Positions 4,808 through 5,389 of a DNA stretch of 5,389 bases are shown in pieces (the stretch's first letter is position 1; each line of letters begins with the position of its first letter). The notes beneath the pieces are model-generated. The model did no database searches, was not told the DNA's origin, and was given only the letters and a program-made list of their open reading frames with translations. Source of the DNA: JAAYZB01 sp937958685 (GTDB lineage Bacteria > Bacillota_I > Bacilli_A > Izemoplasmatales > Hujiaoplasmataceae); NCBI GenBank assembly GCA_036824265.1, contig DAITAL010000075.1:1-5389 (forward strand). The letters are read 5' to 3'. The translations under genes were made by a program, and so were the position numbers.

Positions 4808-5389
4808 TGTTGGATGCTCCTTTCTTGTTGTCGTAGTTGCCTTCGACAATCTTCGGGAAGTAGGTGTCGGTGAAACACCAGTCGAGCGTCGCTGCCCATC
4901 CGTCACGATTGTTTCCGCATAGGTGATCCGACTCGAAAACGCGATCGATCATCTTGTAGACGTTCTCGAGCCCATACTGGTCGATGCGGGCCTTGATGCT
5001 CTTTTTTCGATTCTCGCCGATGCGTTTGAGCACGCTCGGGATCTTCGATTTCGCCGGATCCTGATATCGGACCTTCTCGTTCCAGAACTCGACGATCTTG
5101 TCATAGGGATACGCTGCCGCTTCTGCCTTGATCGTTTCAGCGTCTTTTTGTACCGTAACATGAGGGGTTGATTCCCCGCTTTCTTTTACCCCCTTTAGGG
5201 GGTTTTCTTTCTCTTTATCTATATCTATCTTCTTACTTCTATCTTCTCCCCCCGTTACAGGTGCGTTACGTAACGGTGTTGTAACGGTCGTTGCATCGGC
5301 ATCAAGTTGCCCTTTCTTTTTCTCTCGACTTCGAGCTACTCGGATCTTGGTTTGCTCTCGTTGACGCTCGATTTTGTCGGTCGACTGGT
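4740..5389 (-). CDS. Phage replication-initiation protein, C-terminal 215 residues; 5' end outside window
   Basis: The frame is open from the right edge (first whole codon at 5387) to a stop at 4742-4740. The visible part starts with a basic helix containing RVARSREKKKG, then a low-complexity linker rich in Lys, Glu, Asp and Thr (about residues 28-85), then a C-terminal domain (about 92-192) with IVEFWNEKV, NRKKSIKARI and GNNRDGWAATLDWCF, ending in EGNYDNKK. This combination is typical of Firmicutes-phage replication (replisome-organiser-like) proteins, whose N-terminal DNA-binding domain would lie to the right of the window. The final 23 or so residues overlap the helicase-loader gene and are probably not conserved. 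The helicase loader immediately downstream supports the role. Linker DNA at 5153-5287 has repeats that look like an embedded replication origin. Family name is less certain than the replication role. Confidence 0.78.
   Translation of the reverse strand, partial: QSTDKIERQREQTKIRVARSREKKKGQLDADATTVTTPLRNAPVTGGEDRSKKIDIDKEKENPLKGVKESGESTPHVTVQKDAETIKAEAAAYPYDKIVEFWNEKVRYQDPAKSKIPSVLKRIGENRKKSIKARIDQYGLENVYKMIDRVFESDHLCGNNRDGWAATLDWCFTDTYFPKIVEGNYDNKKGASNNGNNHGRIEKGSLGSQPAGTVI
4817..4823 (-). promoter_or_regulatory. Ribosome binding site fixing the helicase-loader start
   Basis: AAAGGAG on the coding strand lies nine bases before the ATG at 4807 and inside the 3' end of the replication-protein gene. 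It decides the start in favour of 4807 over the upstream in-frame ATG at 4906. Confidence 0.75.
5188..5203. repeat. Perfect 6-bp G/C hairpin inside the replication gene
   Basis: ACCCCC-TTTA-GGGGGT on the plus strand is a perfect 6-bp stem with a 4-base loop. It is followed on the plus strand by TTTTCTTTC, so it is terminator-like for plus-strand transcripts; on the coding strand no U-run follows. It encodes the NPLKGV linker peptide. It may belong to the origin region rather than to transcription control. Confidence 0.45.
5203..5253. other. 51-base G-free pyrimidine-rich tract, candidate unwinding element
   Basis: The plus strand from 5203 to 5253 has no G and is almost all T and C with scattered A; its 5' 45 bases are AT-rich. 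It directly adjoins the GTTAC/GTAAC cluster. In the coding frame it encodes part of the Asp/Lys/Glu/Ile linker. Such strand-skewed AT-rich DNA beside initiator repeats is what a duplex-unwinding element looks like, but codon choice for a charged linker could also produce it. Confidence 0.35.
5252..5287. other. Symmetric GTTAC/GTAAC repeat cluster, candidate replication origin
   Basis: On the plus strand this 36-base element is CCGTTACA, 4 bases, the perfect palindrome CGTTACGTAACG (5264-5275), 4 bases, then TGTAACGG. The two outer 8-mers are exact inverted copies, and the whole is symmetric about 5269/5270. GTTAC units start at 5254 and 5265 and GTAAC units at 5270 and 5281, each pair 11 bases apart, close to one helical turn. 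It lies in the linker-coding part of the replication gene, as origins do in lambda-type and several Gram-positive phages. Binding by the encoded initiator is inferred. Confidence 0.5.

Noticed and set aside
4808..4906. Longer helicase-loader start adding 33 residues
   Set aside because: The extra part is low-complexity, overlaps the conserved C-terminal domain of the replication protein, and lacks a ribosome site, whereas 4807 has AAAGGAG at nine bases.
5188..5210. Rho-independent terminator on the plus strand
   Set aside because: No plus-strand transcript is supported nearby and the hairpin lies inside the replication gene; on the coding strand no U-run follows.

Overview
The window is a tightly packed run of eight genes, all on the minus strand and read from right to left. 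It looks like the replication and early-gene module of a bacteriophage or prophage of a low-to-mid GC Gram-positive host (Firmicutes). Four things suggest this: strong AGGAGG-type ribosome binding sites, start/stop overlaps of 4 to 68 bases, a phage replication-initiation protein followed by a DnaC-type helicase loader, and a PcfK-like/PcfJ-like pair typical of Firmicutes phages and conjugative elements. No integrase, structural, tRNA, rRNA, CRISPR or insertion-sequence feature was seen, so phage versus integrative or conjugative element cannot be settled from this window alone.

Layout in transcription order: (1) 5389-4740, C-terminal part of a phage replication protein, running in from the right edge; its linker-coding DNA carries a symmetric cluster of GTTAC/GTAAC repeats next to a 51-base G-free tract, a plausible replication origin. 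(2) 4807-3974, DnaC-like AAA+ helicase loader with four Cys before the ATPase core. (3) 3977-3408, unrecognised protein with a C-terminal helix-turn-helix resembling the IENR1/NUMOD1 DNA-binding module of homing endonucleases, but no visible nuclease domain. (4) 3421-2963, probable small winged-helix-like phage protein. (5) 2970-2554 and (6) 2557-1979, unrecognised phage-type proteins. (7) 1956-1204, a PcfK-like protein (the fold family that includes the Cas9 inhibitor AcrIIA9) extended by an Ala/Lys/Glu-rich coiled coil, a QASIF sliding-clamp-like motif, a seven-Cys cluster and an acidic tail. (8) 1198-1, a PcfJ-like protein with an N-terminal zinc ribbon, running off the left edge.

The genes appear to form one polycistronic unit: the largest gap is 22 bases and no internal promoter or transcription terminator is evident. 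Several junctions look built for translational coupling. The clearest is pcfK/pcfJ, where a perfect 7-bp hairpin with a GUGA (GNRA-type) loop holds the pcfJ Shine-Dalgarno sequence and most of its AUG in the stem and the pcfK stop codon in the loop. A similar 5-bp hairpin masks the ribosome site of the gene after the helicase loader. The likely joint job is replication initiation and helicase loading (genes 1 and 2), with accessory early functions, possibly including counter-defence, encoded downstream. Assignments rest on reading the translated sequences and recalling family motifs; no database search was possible.
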